Assembly (NCBI GenBank): GCA_025617375.2
Contig: JAMYGW020000010.1
Span: forward strand, 62,001 to 126,000
Origin: Acarospora socialis
Taxonomy: Eukaryota; Ascomycota; Lecanoromycetes; Acarosporales; Acarosporaceae
Length of the DNA stretch: 64,000 nt
Reading direction: 5' to 3'
A program made the position numbers and the translations under genes. This document shows, piece by piece, positions 49,242 through 60,461 of this stretch (positions are counted from its first letter, which is position 1; each line of letters begins with the position of its first letter). The notes under the pieces were generated by a model. That model was not told the origin of the DNA. It made no database searches and saw nothing but the letters and a program-made list of their open reading frames with translations.

Positions 49242-52200
49242 TCATGTCATATGCAGAACACTTCTCAGCCAGTTGATAAAAGAGTTGACGGCGTCTTGTA
49301 GCCACTGCTGTTGCTGCTGATATCCTGGGTCGGTTTCGATGGTACTACTGGGTGATGCAAGTGGTAATGCCGACGACACTGTGTAGGTTACTGCTAGGAA
49401 ATTGTTAGCCATAATCCAGACGGAGAGACTCAGGGCTTGGATCTTACCAAAAGTTGAATCGGTGAGGGCCAAAGAGCTCGAAGCGGAGGCAACAACTAAA
49501 GGTAGGACCGAATTAGAGCTCCATAATGCGGCACTTCCGGTTCCACTCATCTCGGTCCCGCCTCCTGATGTTGTTGTTTCGGTTATCGTTACTGTTACCA
49601 CAGTTGATGCCACTGGTTGCGTCGGATTCGGTACAGTTAAGAGCTCAGAAGATAAAACCGAAGAAGAGTCTATCACAGCGTTGCTGACGGGTGATGCCTC
49701 AGCGGTATAGCTATAGGCTGGTAGCAGACTTTCCGACATTGTCGGAACTGGAGCGAAAACCGATAGGAATGACGGAGGCAGCTTGCTTGGTGACGCGGAA
49801 GGGCTACCTTGCAGATCCGGAGTCGTGGTTGCGCTTGGCATGGCTGACGAGAAGAGCCGACTGCCGGACGACACCAAGCTGGTACCCTCACCGAGCAATG
49901 AGATGGAAGGAATGCTTTGAACTGTCGATGCTGCAGATTCGCTGTCCCCTGAAGGGCTGCTTAGCAGGCTTGTGGACAATGCCTCATAACCTGATGATGA
50001 CGCTGATGGGACTGAGCTTGGCTGAACCGCAAGGTTGTCTGCCCTGATGATATCTGCGGCCTGCGCACTCCTGTTAATGACCATTCCCCTCTCAGAATTA
50101 TTAGTCGTACCTTCTCCGCAACTGCGTACACTACGGCTTGTAGATGAGCGGCTGGTATCATTGGGAATGTCGAGGCGTCAACAACCCTCAGGTTCTCAGT
50201 GCCCCAGACCCGCAGGTGGGAGTCCACAACTCCGCCTTGCGCAAGTGGTAGCATTGCGCACGTCCCACTTGGATGATATACCGTGCGTAGGCCGTTATTA
50301 ATCACTTGTATTAGAGCCCCCTCGTCTGCGTCAATTGGTGGTACAAACTGTGCAGGTTGCAGTAAAGCCATCGGAGGAGTTGCAAGAATCCGACGATTGA
50401 AATGTAATCCTTCAATCAAGATCTGTTTGTCAATAGGGTTTGACAGCCATCGAGGATCAATACTCGGAGCCTGAAACGGATCGGCAGAGCTTATGTAACA
50501 TCTACCTCGAGAGAACGGGTGAATTATAGCCAATGTCAGACTTCCAGCATTGTTGTTGATAATTTCATAGGCGGCAATGGTTTTCTGAGCTAATCTTTGA
50601 ACAAGAGAGCTCTTCTGAGCAGCATAACCAACAACAAGTGTTTCATCCAGATCCGGAGGAAGGTAGGTAATCGGATCTTGATCACTGGCGTTTCTCAGGA
50701 TTCTTGCGGAGTTGTTGCTTATGAGTGGCAGAGGGGGAAACGCTAGCCCGTTCGGTGACCCTGCAGTCCAAGGACCTGCTTCTATCAGCCCTGACCTAGG
50801 ACGTAGTGAATGCGGTCCTCGAGGATCAAATTATCTTCATGAGACGCATACTGATACACTGTTTCATACATGAAGGGCGGTAAGCTGCTGCTAGGGAACA
50901 TACCAGTTTTGTAATTGTTATACTCTGTTTCGGCTTCGGCGTTGTATGTTGCATTTGTTGATAGCTCCACCGGTGAGACATAGCTATTGTTATTATCTGG
51001 AAGGACACCTATTAGCACAATCATGGCACATGCTGAGTCCCTCGACCTACATGGGTAGAAAGTCCCCACCAAGCAATGATCTTGCAAATTGTTCCCCACC
51101 CCCGGTAGATCGAGAGCAACCGTAACATCGTATGATTTAAGCAGAGCAGACGGTCCGATACCTGAGAGCTGTAATAACTGCGCCGAGTGCAGTGCTCCGG
51201 CTGCGACTATGACTTCCCTGGTGGCATACACCTTCTGCCGAGGCGCTGAGGAGTTCGCGGCATACTAAACATCATTATACGCTGAAGAACAAAGGATCAT
51301 GATAGAACCCACCTCGACGCCAGTGACCCGAAGTCCCCCAGATCTCTTGGTAAAGCGGCTGCTTGTCGTGTTTCCGTCAGACAGCGGAGCGTTGGATCCA
51401 ATGCCGAAAAGACCTCCCGACTGCGAAGCGGATCCGTCACCATCACCACTACCCCCAGAGCTTTGGTTGCTAGCACGCGCGTTTGCTGCAATTGCTTGGA
51501 TGAGCACTTGAGTGACGTGTTGGCCACAGGTAACGTAGAGATTGTTCCTTGAAACATAGGGATCGTAATAAGTGCGTCGTGCATCCGAACGTGTTTGGTT
51601 GTTGGGATCGAGATCGGTAGGACAGAAAGCGGCGCCCGCAGACGTTCCATCATTGGGGTCGAATGCGGTCGGGATACCAAGTAGGTTCAGTCCATCGAAG
51701 AAGTTACCTTCAGGTGAACGTGATTAGCCGTAGCCCTGCCAAAGGCTATCGGAGTACATACGGGATTGGTTATAGAAGTATTTTGGATAGCTCACTTGGA
51801 CTGGCCCGTCGGTACCATGGACGGAAGGATCGTAGTTGATTTCGTACTGGCGAGCTATATCTTCAGAGTAGACAGGAGTATAAGTTTCGCTCTGTCAACG
51901 AGTCTTGTGTTAGCCACGCAGTCAATCTCGTCTTGAGACTCGACCTGAGGTTGCGTCACCTTCTTGAAGTATGGCAGTAGGCTGTTCCAACTCCAGCCCG
52001 GGTTGCCGAGAGCTTCCCAAGTATCATAGTCATCTTTTCCTCCACGATTCCAGACCATTGCGTTTAAGATACTTCCACCCCCAAGGACTTTACCTTGAGG
52101 TAACGGCCTTGATGCTCCGTCGAGCTGAGTTTGCGGCACAGTGGCGAGGTCCCAGTCGTAGACGCCGCCGACATCAGCTCCAACATAGACGGGATCCTGT

Positions 52201-52475
52201 ACAGTAGCTTCGTAATGGTCCCTTGAGATTGTTCAGCGTTAGAGGCAATGTCGGTGCAGGAAGGGTACTCACGCAATGCCAGCTTCGATACACAAGACTG
52301 TAACAGAACTGTCTTCAGAGAGCCGGTTCGAGACCACCAGACCGCTTATGCCGCAGCCTACCACGATATAATCATATGATGGGAGCAGAGGCACGTGTGA
52401 GTCGCACCCGAAGCATTGCACGGCGGTAGCCAGAAGTGCAAAAAGAGCAAGATAGGCAGCGTTCACAGCCGACAT
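49242..52475 (-). CDS. Secreted GMC oxidoreductase with long Ser/Thr-rich C-terminal extension
   Basis: This is an FAD-dependent glucose-methanol-choline oxidoreductase (aryl-alcohol-oxidase/glucose-oxidase-like), probably extracellular. Nine exons join in phase: 52273-52475, 51960-52221, 51762-51891, 51313-51707, 51051-51264, 50904-50996, 50111-50790, 49448-50060 and 49242-49393, about 913 residues. A signal peptide ([16 protein letters not shown]) precedes the dinucleotide motif [15 protein letters not shown] (G40, G42, G45), the GMC signature [18 protein letters not shown], the second signature [16 protein letters not shown], and the catalytic pair H605 ([10 protein letters not shown]) and H648 ([15 protein letters not shown]). 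The canonical enzyme ends near residue 668. The remaining 245 or so residues are Ser/Thr/Pro-rich with a Gln run near the end, which is unusual. Intron 8 (49394-49447, 54 bp) is in frame with no stop. Substrate cannot be told from sequence. Confidence 0.9.
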
Positions 52476-53961
52476 GGCGAAGAATGTGTCCGATATGGTT
52501 GCACAGAGGTGCAGGGCTGCACGAAGAGCTAAGCAGGTAGAACAATGAAAGGAAAGACCGAAGGAAGATGAAGCACTTGATCAGCGTTTCTAGAATGTCG
52601 AGATCGAGTGTTCTTTTAAATCGGTAAGACGAGTCAGGTAAGGTAGTGACGAGTTGACCTTCGCCAAGCAACGACCCGTGATTAGGGCAGCATTCGTTCC
52701 TTCTCAAGACGCTCGGCTGTACACTTGGGCATGATGATTCGTGTACACGGAGGTAAGGCAACGTCATTAGGGTGAGGTATCTAGAAGGCATGTGAAGGTG
52801 AGGTAGTGTAGTAGCTACATGTGAAGTTGTGAGAGTGAATGTGAAAGGTAAACATGGCTGTCTCGTGGATGAACCCAAGGGTCCCTGCAGCAGCCATGAC
52901 CGGTTCCACAGCCAGTGAAGTGAAAATTAGATCCGTACATGTGGGATTACCACGGCATGACAGGATTTCTAGTGTGTGTAGTCACCCGAAGATATCATTG
53001 TGTGGAATAGGGCCACGAAGGCCATATGGCGACTCGTGGGCCAAACAGGCTGATTCCATGGCTGCCACCGCACTCTTGACGCACAAGCTTGGTGGCGCGT
53101 CGTGATACCATCTTCCTTAGACAGCTAAATAGACGATCCACGACGAGGAGGATCAAATCAAAGCCGTCAGAGACGATTTCTGTAGGAGCAGTCAAGTCGA
53201 CGTCGCCCTGGAGATGGTCGGATCAGTAGAGTACGGAGTACTCAAGGCGTCTAAAAATCCCAGTCTCAAAGCTACTGTGTGAGTGTGAATATTACAGCCT
53301 TGGAAAAAATTTGAAAACCCCGACGACCTCCCCTCGCCGAGGGCAGTCATCTTCCAGAAGCAATGTTCAATCATTCCAATTGGCGAATGAATACTATAGC
53401 AGCCTTAAGGGAGCCAAAAGCAATGATATCGACAATGTTCGGCTTTAGGAGCCAGTCAAGCCAGTAACTTTGCACATGCGTCCTCAGGTATCATCCTCAA
53501 GAGAGACGTACCTTCGTGCGGAAATGTTACGTTCCACAAACCAAGATCAAAATAACTGCCTACGAGCGTTCAGATCACCCACCGCTGGGGTTGGCCGCGC
53601 CGCATAACGTTGGCCTGATGAAGGTATCCCCATTGAATGACTGGATAATATAACAAGAGTATGGAGCAAGTAGCCAGGCACATCAATTCTTGTCTGATAG
53701 TAGAGATATCCAGTGCTCGCTGGTCGTATCCGTTGGACCGTCGAACTCAGCCCAGAGCATGAACATAAGCCGTGGCGAAAGAACCTTTAGCCCTCGATTG
53801 ACTGGAATGGATCGGTAGCGCCACAATCATGCACCTTGCGAGAAACGTTCGAAGTCAACAGCTCGTAAGTAGAGCGAGAATGGCTATATACAAAAACCTA
53901 AGACCAAAAACGCCAGGATATTCCCGTGCCAGACTCCTCGCTATGAAAAGCGACCCAATCT
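52476..53961. other. Intergenic, no supported gene
   Basis: This is the upstream region of the GMC gene and the 3' side of the membrane-protein gene. One TACGGAGTA motif lies at 53232-53240. No gene is seen. Confidence 0.5.
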
Positions 53962-54980
53962 TTACACATCAGGTATATGCCTGTAGTCCCTGGTCCCATT
54001 TCCTAATCCGTGGTTCATACGCATCGTTGACGACGTACTCGTACGTCTGCTCAGGAAGATCGCGATACCAAACGTCAAGAGGGTGAGGACCTCTAGAATG
54101 CTCAACGTAATGCTCATGTCTTGGACGACAGTCTACAAGCGGTTAGATGAAGATCCTTAAGCGTGCAACAACCCAAAGAAAAACTGACTTGCTCGGCACA
54201 GACGAGGCTGTAATCCACATTCTCCCTCAGCGGCCTGCCCGCCCGGTGACAAGCCCACCACGTTAGACCTGGCTCATCAGGACTCTCGTACTGCCTGGAG
54301 ATGGCCGTAGCGGCAACCCACAATCCCGTCATCAGTCCACTCACTACCATCGCTAATGGATCACTGATAGCCGTAGTGCCGGTATACCTGCGCCGTAAAG
54401 CATGCAGCCATGTGAGGATAGAAGAAACCAGGCTTACGCCGGCAACAACTTGAAGAAACGAGGTAGGGAAAAGGTTGACTTCAACTGGCCGAGCGGGGTT
54501 CAGGTCGGTAAAGCGAAGTGACTGGGAGTCTGTGTAGATCGACACTGAATGGGTTGCTATGACTAGGACGGCAATACTCTCCAGTAAGATCAGGAAGCGG
54601 AAGATGAAGCGGAGTATGCTTGGCCATTTGGGTACGCTGGAACGGGTGTCGTGTTCCTGTACCTCTCTGAACTCGCAACTCGTCGCATCGGACGATTCTG
54701 ACCAGCGTCGAGTCGGAAGCGGTGGCGAGAGGAGGTCCTTTTCCCGGATATGGGTCAATTCGATACGGAAACTGGATTCGGAAGGACTATGTCTGAATCC
54801 TTCGCTGTGAGAGGGCTCATCATGGCTTCGACTCTCAAACGGTCCGACTATGAATCTCGGCTCTCGAGAAGGAGACGTTGTAGATTGAGGAGAACTCGAT
54901 TCAAGGCGGAAAGAAAAGGAGGGTCGGGGACCAAAGCAGGGAGTTTCCCTCCCTGTTCGACCATTGGCGATCGTGAACAT
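53962..54980 (-). CDS. Four-span membrane protein of unknown function
   Basis: Two exons (54189-54980 and 53962-54132, separated by a 56-bp intron with GTCAGT donor) give 320 residues. The first 130 residues are polar and Ser/Arg/Pro-rich. Four hydrophobic helices follow: FIFRFLILLESIAVLVIATH, SFLQVVAGVSLVSSILTWLH, LAMVVSGLMTGLWVAATAIS and, across the splice, ITLSILEVLTLLTFGIAIFL, ending in a short polar tail. The loop between spans 3 and 4 holds two Cys in WWACHRAGRPLRENVDYSLVC, suggesting a disulfide and a tetraspan topology similar to MARVEL-type proteins. No named family is recognised. The in-frame Met at 54980 was chosen; the open frame reaches 55184, but that upstream part is not clearly coding. 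The second exon is supported by the helix it completes. Confidence 0.7.
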
Positions 54981-57790
54981 GTTGAGATATGAGAGAATAC
55001 GAAAGCGGCAGGTAATCTGGATAATGAAGGTCTTATGGAAAGGCCAAATAGACCCTGTGGATTGCAGTGGTCCAAAAGCAAAGATGTAAAATGATACGGA
55101 GACATGATGATATATTTGAGGGCTGCGGAAAGCATGTACGCAGTGCGCTGTGTCCGCATCCCGATTCATTCCAGTATAAGCCACTTCCTACGATCTTGCG
55201 GATATTGCTTCCCCATAATACATCATTGCTCTCGTATCGGGGATATAATTTAAGTTAAGAGACCAAAGGATCAGGGAGGCTGATGTTAGTAGACCGGGTT
55301 GTGGCCCGCTTACCCCTTCAAAAATAGTACTGTTGGTGCAGCTAAGGTACTCAAGCATTCAGGCAAGGCGGCGGTAAGTATTATTTATGATCCAACCCGT
55401 CCGCTCGGAACGTCCTGCGAGAAACGGAAATGCTGGAGTAGACTTAGTTCGGAGACTTGTGAAAGAACCGCTCATTTTTCCATTCTCGACCGTTTCCTTG
55501 CTCTGGACCCATGGCCCCAATCAAAAAAACCTTTTGCTGCGGATGACGAGCCACAAGAGATCTCATAACACATCTCTAGCCTTGGACCAGTCCAAGGGCC
55601 TATATTGAGATACTATGCATATAAGATATTGACGCTCCAATATAGAGTGGATATACTGTCGCACAACTGACGGCGTTGCAGGCTTCCGAATCCATCCAGC
55701 AGCAACGAGATCTCGCGTGCGGAGAGTTTTCTGACCGGCTGTACTCTATCAATCTGACATTATGAAAGGGTCCCAGATTATCTTGTCCTGCAGACTCGTA
55801 CCTGCGAGGACAGGTTGATCAGATACTCGCAGTGCAGTGACTAAGGTAAGCATTGACAAGCTGTGATGTAAAATTAGCCCAGGGCCCTAGGTCACGGGAC
55901 TTCAAGCATATAGATTCCTCGCGTAACTCACTCCGCTTCAATACCAGGTAATAATGTACCAACAGGATATCTTGCATAAGCTTAACATGGCCATTAGCCC
56001 TTCCTTATATGAGTTGAGGTCTTTATACTGGTTAGGACAACCGAATATTGCTTTTGGAAATGCTGTTTCGCTCTCCCCCAGAGAAACAGGACACTCGGCC
56101 ATGTACAGTTGATACGAACGCCGTTGTTCCACCTCTTCCACGGACTGCTAAGATCCTATCCTTGCATCTCCACCTTCTTTCCGCAGGCTTCAGTCGCACT
56201 ATTCGAACCTAGGTTCAATTTTCAGTACCTGTCATCCTGTTCAGTCTCTTCCTGTCTTTTCTTTGTCCTCCAGGGCTCAGTTAGTGATAGCTTGTCCATC
56301 GGCACCGTCCCGTTCATCAACCAACAAGGGATGGTGAGGCTCGTCTGATCGCCTATGCTTCCTCTATTCAAGAGAGCTCAGTCCTGCATCTATCAAAAAC
56401 TGTGGCGTATGGGTCCTGCAAGGCAATTGCTCTAAGATTCTTGCTGGTACATTCTGAGGGCATGAAACAGCAACCTCTACCATGTTGATCTACGACCGTC
56501 CCATTAGCCACTGGCCCACCAGACTGTGGATGTCGGATTCGCCACTGTGAGGACTACCTCAGTACCTCCAAGTGCCTACCAGCGGTCAGTGAGACGGCAG
56601 GGCGTGCTTCAGGCAATAGTGAGCACACCGTAAAGTGTTCGAACAACTGGCGAGCAAGCAGAAACAGATGGGCCTGTACTGGGAAGTTGCCTCTTTTCCA
56701 TACAAGTTCATTGTGATACCTGTTGTAGTTGCGTGGAATTTCCGCAATGAAAGTAATCTTTTCAGCACGTCTTCTCTCATGCAAGAGTGTTTCCGAGACT
56801 TTGGATCTCCAGGTGTCTAATGTCTCACAGAGATCGGATGAATTGGTCGACGTTGTCCTAGATATCTTAGAAAGCATACTTTCCGCCGTCAAGATGGGCT
56901 ATTTTTCTTTCGAGGTCATTGATACTAGGAAGGTAGTCCGAAACCCGTAATGGAGTGGGCCGTTCTGCAAGTTTATCAAAGCTCTAACGCGTGCAATCCA
57001 CCGTTTCATTGAGGACGCAAGAGCTTTGTTGACACGCAAGAACTTCGTTTCCACGCCGTTTCCACGCAAACGCTTCACATCACTTGCTCTCCGCTTACCT
57101 AGAGACTTCGAGTAGTTTCCTCACTCTAACTGCAAAGCGTACCTGAATCTTCTAGCAATCGCTCACAGCTCCCAACGAATATCAAATGATCGAGGACGGA
57201 TCACGTTTTTAGGGCTCGCAGACCTGCAAGCTCTCTAATCATTACAGCACAAGGGCCCCTTCGAACTCAAGTCCGTCCGGACAACTCACTTTTACCTCGT
57301 GCTGTCAAACTTACTTTCGCTCTTTTCCTTCAGCTACGTGTGCAAGGATCAGTGCTGAGATTCGCCCGCCAGCTACAAGAACATCACACGCTTAACCAAC
57401 CGCACTTCCATACGCGTTCGTGGACTTGTGTTACGATTTTGATCAGCCACTTCAACAAGATCATAGCGAACGTGTTTTGAATTTGTGTCAAGTTCGTCTT
57501 CGGGTGCTTCAGCGCCATACTACCTAAGACCACGTACATTCAACGCATGCACACAGATTGAATCATAGCTCTTACCAGGACGACTCGACGATACCGTACC
57601 CAAAGATCCCATACACCAGCACGATCTCCAGCCTGCTGCTCGTACAGTTTCAGCAATTCCGAAGCCAACCACCGAGTACATCAACGCATCTCTTCTCCCA
57701 AGATCTCGGTCTCAGGCGCGAAAGATCATATTAACAAACTCGACTCTCTCCACTCAACTCGCAAGGAATAAATCATCAAACAACCTGAAA
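54981..57790. other. Intergenic, no supported gene
   Basis: This 2.8-kb divergent region ends in a C/T- and A/C-rich leader before the gene at 57791. No repeat or coding signal stands out. Confidence 0.5.
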
Positions 57791-58908
57791 ATGGACACAA
57801 CCGGCCACACCCCGCCAGCCACCCAATGCGACGCCGCCAGTTCCACCCCCACAGCTCTCGAGCCAGTGGTGCAGACGCTCATTCTCAAATATGGGAACAT
57901 CGAGGTCTTGCATCCACTGTTGCAGAAGATCTTCAAATCTCCAGCTCAAAAGGAGCTGTTCACGTCTGTTATCCAACATGACTATAACAGGCTCATGACA
58001 CGGTCGCAGAAGCTCGACGATCACCAGGTGAACGCGTACGAGAAGGCGTTTTGTATGTTGATGGAGAATGAAGATGACCGAATCGGCGGGTTGGAGATAT
58101 ATGTAGAGAAGATCCTGGGAATTGGTGATCTGGAGGAATGTGGGAGTGACGAGGAGAAAGAGAAATGGATGTTAAAAGGAGTCGCCGTTAGGGCGTTGTT
58201 GGAACGAGGTAAGCTTGCGTCCCTATCTTACCTTGAGTACCCTTAACGTCACGTCGTACCACCCCCGTCCCTCCCGTTTTCTGCACGTAACGTCGACAAG
58301 CAACAACGCCAACAGTCTGGGAAACTAACATTCTCGCCCCTACCAACCTAGTCTCATCATCCGTATCCGTATCACAATCACAACCCTCACCAACCACCAA
58401 ACCCGCCCAACAACAACAAACAGAACACCAACAACCACCCACCCACCAGCCAACAACCCCCTCCAAACCAAAACCCCGCCCGCAACCAACCTCAATCCTA
58501 ACCACCAAACTCCTCCCCCTCTACCGAACTGCCAAGACCGACTTCCACGCCCTCCCCGCCCTCACCCCCACCAGCAGCCCGCAACACGTCGCCGAGAAGA
58601 CCAAAGCCGCCAAGTTCCTGCGCGACACGGTCGAGAACTGCATTCAGTATCTGACGACGACGACGGGTGCACCACGTCACGAGGGTAAGGAAGAAGGCGA
58701 CGAGGGGTTGATGATGGAGCTACAGGGGACCTTGAAGGTGGCCAAGGAGGTGGCGGAGGTGGGCAGTGGGGGCCGCAAGAGGCGGTTTGATCTGGTTGGG
58801 GGAGGGCAGCGGGGGTGGGGGGAGAAGAGGGGAGGATGGGTGAGGGGTGGTGTGCGCGGTGGGATGCGTGGTGGGGTCCCTCGGGGCGTGCGCGGTGGGT
58901 TTATGTGA
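57791..58908 (+). CDS. Hypothetical protein with RGG-rich C-terminus
   Basis: Two exons (57791-58208 and 58352-58908, 143-bp intron, GTAAGC donor) give 324 residues. The first 140 form an apparently helical region (VVQTLILKYGNIEVLHPLLQ, YEKAFCMLMENEDDRIGGLE). A Ser/Gln/Pro-rich linker follows. Then comes a second helical stretch (LYRTAKTDFHALPAL, FLRDTVENCIQYL) and a Gly/Arg tail (WVRGGVRGGMRGGVPRGVRG). The RGG box suggests RNA binding or arginine methylation, and the helical part suggests a protein partner, but I do not recognise a family. The second exon is supported by phase and by the continuity of the open frame across about 550 bp. The start is the only Met near the conserved helical region. 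Confidence 0.72.
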
Positions 58909-59187
58909 GTAGGGCGATGCGACTGCCAGGCGGCGACGACACGATAATAAGTGCAGGAAGTATTCTGTAGGCGTCGGCGTGTTGTGATGATGATATGTGT
59001 AAGGAAGCACTCTAGCAACAATTGCACCAAGATAATATTGGAATTTATTTTGGTTTAATTCGTTTCATTTGGGAATGTAGGTTAAGCCTGGTGGTACACG
59101 CTTTCTAAGCTCATCAAACCAATCTGCCGTGGCATTACGCATGTGACCGCAGTCATCAAACCGATCCAGCAAACATCAACGTGTCGC

Positions 59188-60461
59188 TTACTCGTTGATC
59201 CCGCGCTTCCCATCTCCATCGGTGTCCTTCATGGCTGCAGAAAATCGTTAGTGAGGGAATCTTCTTCATTCGGGAAGGTTAGGATATCTTACGGTTCAGG
59301 CGGTCCAAAAGGCTAGGCTTCTTGTGACCTGAGCTTGAGTTGTCGTATGATGATCCGCTGGTGCTCGAGTTGTTACCGTATCCGGAACCAGTGGTACCGG
59401 TGTTTCCAGTTCCGTAGGAGGTAGTACCGTAACCGCTGCCAGTTCCAGTGGGGTCGGTGCCGTGGTGATGGTGGCCAAGACCGGAGCCAGTGGTGCCAGA
59501 CATACCAGTAGTGCCAGACATGCCAGTGGTGCCACCGATAGCTGGGCTTCCACCGAGAGAGCTACCGACCGCTCTTGGCTCACCCTCGAACCCGTCATAA
59601 CGCTCTTCACGACCGCCTAGGGTACCACCCTGCTTCTTGAAGTCGGCCATGCTGACAGCCGGGAGAGCGGTGGCGGCATGGTGCTTGGGCTCGTTCTCGT
59701 GAATCTCATGGACAGGGATGGTCGTGTGGACAACCGAGGGTTGGATGGTCTCCTTCTGGACGACTGGCTGGATGGTCCTGATTGTGTGTCAATAAGGTTA
59801 ACAGGAGTAATGGCAAACGTAACTCACTCGTGAACGTGATGGTGGACATGCTCGCCAGCGATAGTTGGCTCGGTGCTCTGGGTCACTTGCGTTCCACCCT
59901 CAATGCGAGTACTCTTGAATTGACGAGCCTCCTCCTCGAGACGAGCCTTGATGGCAGCCGCATCGCCGTGGTGGTACTCACGGGTCTCCACCGGGGCCAT
60001 GTTGTGTTGGTGTTGCTCGGGGAGAATTTCTCGGTCCTTCACCGGCTGGATGGAGGTGTGGTAGTGGTCCTGATGAACCTCACGGTCGACGGCCTTCTGC
60101 ACATCTTCGTGGCGGGTCTTCACGACCTTCTCCTGCACGACGGCCGGAGCAACCTTCTCGTGCACGGTGGTGTCTGCATCGGATCAGTTCTCCATTCGGG
60201 GATAAATTGAAGAGCAAGTTGCCATACCATGGTGACCAGCCTTGTGCCTAATCGCAGCCAGTCAGTAAGCATGCCGATCAGCGAGTTGAGCAAAGAGACA
60301 TAGTTGATCGCAACAGGCGGTTAAACATGGAAGACAAACAGGACATCCAAGTACTCATTGAGCGAATCAGAGTTGTTGGAGGACTGGCAGCGGTAAGCTG
60401 AGACTTGGGCAAAAGGCTTCTCTTACATGAAATCACTGACTGCGGCCTTGGCTTTATCCAT
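59188..60461 (-). CDS. Hydrophilic His-rich LEA/allergen-like stress protein
   Basis: Five exons (60427-60461, 60228-60247, 59828-60173, 59293-59777, 59188-59234) give about 310 residues. The protein is very hydrophilic with no signal peptide. Its N-terminal part holds repeated HEKV/HEDV-type segments (TTVHEKVAPAV, KTRHEDVQKAV), then REVHQDHYHTSIQPVKD with EILPEQHQH, and a second series (HHHVHE, TIQPVVQKETIQP, TTIPVHEIHENEP). A Gly/Thr/Ser-rich low-complexity stretch (TTGMSG repeats, HHHH) is followed by a Lys-rich end. This resembles the group annotated in fungal genomes as LEA-like or putative allergen, induced in stress; no enzymatic function is known. Exon 2 is only 20 bases. The neighbour on the divergent side carries a related His-rich module. 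Confidence 0.8.

Noticed and set aside
50791-50903. Open frame continuing through the GMC gene (ending [12 protein letters not shown])
   Set aside because: It is intron sequence: removing 50791-50903 (GTATGT...CAG) restores the family sequence [18 protein letters not shown].
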